Made by a program: the position numbers and the translations under genes | The notes under the pieces: model-generated | The model's input: only the letters and a program-made list of their open reading frames with translations | Told to the model about the DNA's origin: nothing | Databases searched by the model: none | Shown here: positions 63,965 to 64,000 of the stretch, one piece after another | How the letters are laid out: each line of letters opens with the position of its first letter | Position numbering within the stretch: the stretch's first letter is position 1 | Assembly: GCF_019355935.1 (NCBI RefSeq) | Contig: NZ_CP079925.1 | Coordinates: 1,798,001-1,862,000 of the forward strand | Reading direction: 5' to 3' | Length of the DNA: 64,000 nt | From: Comamonas sp. Y33R10-2 | Lineage (GTDB): Bacteria; Pseudomonadota; Gammaproteobacteria; Burkholderiales; Burkholderiaceae_C

Positions 63965-64000
63965 GAGTTAGAAGTGGTAACGTGAACTTCGAATGAACAT

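Overview
The window reads as chromosome from a betaproteobacterium of the order Burkholderiales, most likely family Comamonadaceae (Comamonas/Delftia-like). The basis is the gene content and order (yebC-purD-hemF ... rsfS-rlmH-maf-rng, a ccoI-S-N-O-Q-P-G-H cluster, ompR/envZ, ispD/ispF, mfd, serB), moderate-to-high GC and protein similarity as I recognise it. The species cannot be fixed from sequence alone. I see no transposase, integrase, CRISPR array or rRNA. One tRNA (Val-GAC) is present.

Layout. 1-3.3 kb: two amino-acid exporters, each divergent from its own regulator (RhtA-like/Lrp and ArgO/ArgP). 3.3-5.5 kb: DUF2721 protein, SlyX and an aminotransferase. 5.8-7.6 kb: a glycine-rich repeat lipoprotein. 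7.7-8.4 kb: two copies of a dispersed ~120-bp intergenic repeat that recurs at 34.9 and 44.4 kb. 7.8-16.3 kb: the cbb3 cytochrome oxidase structural and assembly cluster, all on the minus strand, sharing a back-to-back FNR-type promoter region with a universal stress protein. 17-24.4 kb: malonyl-CoA synthetase, tRNA-Val, RelA, a hydrolase, 3-hydroxybutyrate dehydrogenase and a SIMPL protein. 24.7-34.8 kb: OmpR/EnvZ, IspF/IspD, Mfd, SerB, an FMN reductase and an alanine-rich exported protein.

35-40.7 kb: a phosphonate block, phnD-phnC-phnE-Fe-alcohol dehydrogenase-phnX, divergent from a LysR regulator, with a strong inverted repeat in the divergent promoter region. 41-46.7 kb: a membrane PQQ-dependent glucose dehydrogenase, a TetR regulator and a TonB-dependent receptor closely resembling the PQQ transporter PqqU/YncD. 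No PQQ biosynthesis genes are in view, so this looks like a locus for scavenging and using PQQ.

46.9-53.6 kb: a conserved housekeeping run (rng, maf, rlmH, rsfS, hemF, purD, yebC). RsfS carries a long Lys/Ala tail, and the nadD gene often found next to rsfS is absent. 53.7-60.1 kb: a HerA-like ATPase, a chemotaxis receptor, an enoyl-CoA hydratase, a PLP ammonia-lyase and uracil phosphoribosyltransferase. 60.2-64 kb: a TonB-dependent receptor followed by a di-haem peroxidase-family protein, an uncharacterised pair that may continue beyond the window.

The most interesting items are the PQQ locus, the dispersed repeat family, the repeat lipoprotein, the phosphonate operon without phnW, the symmetric FNR promoter and the TonB receptor/di-haem pair.
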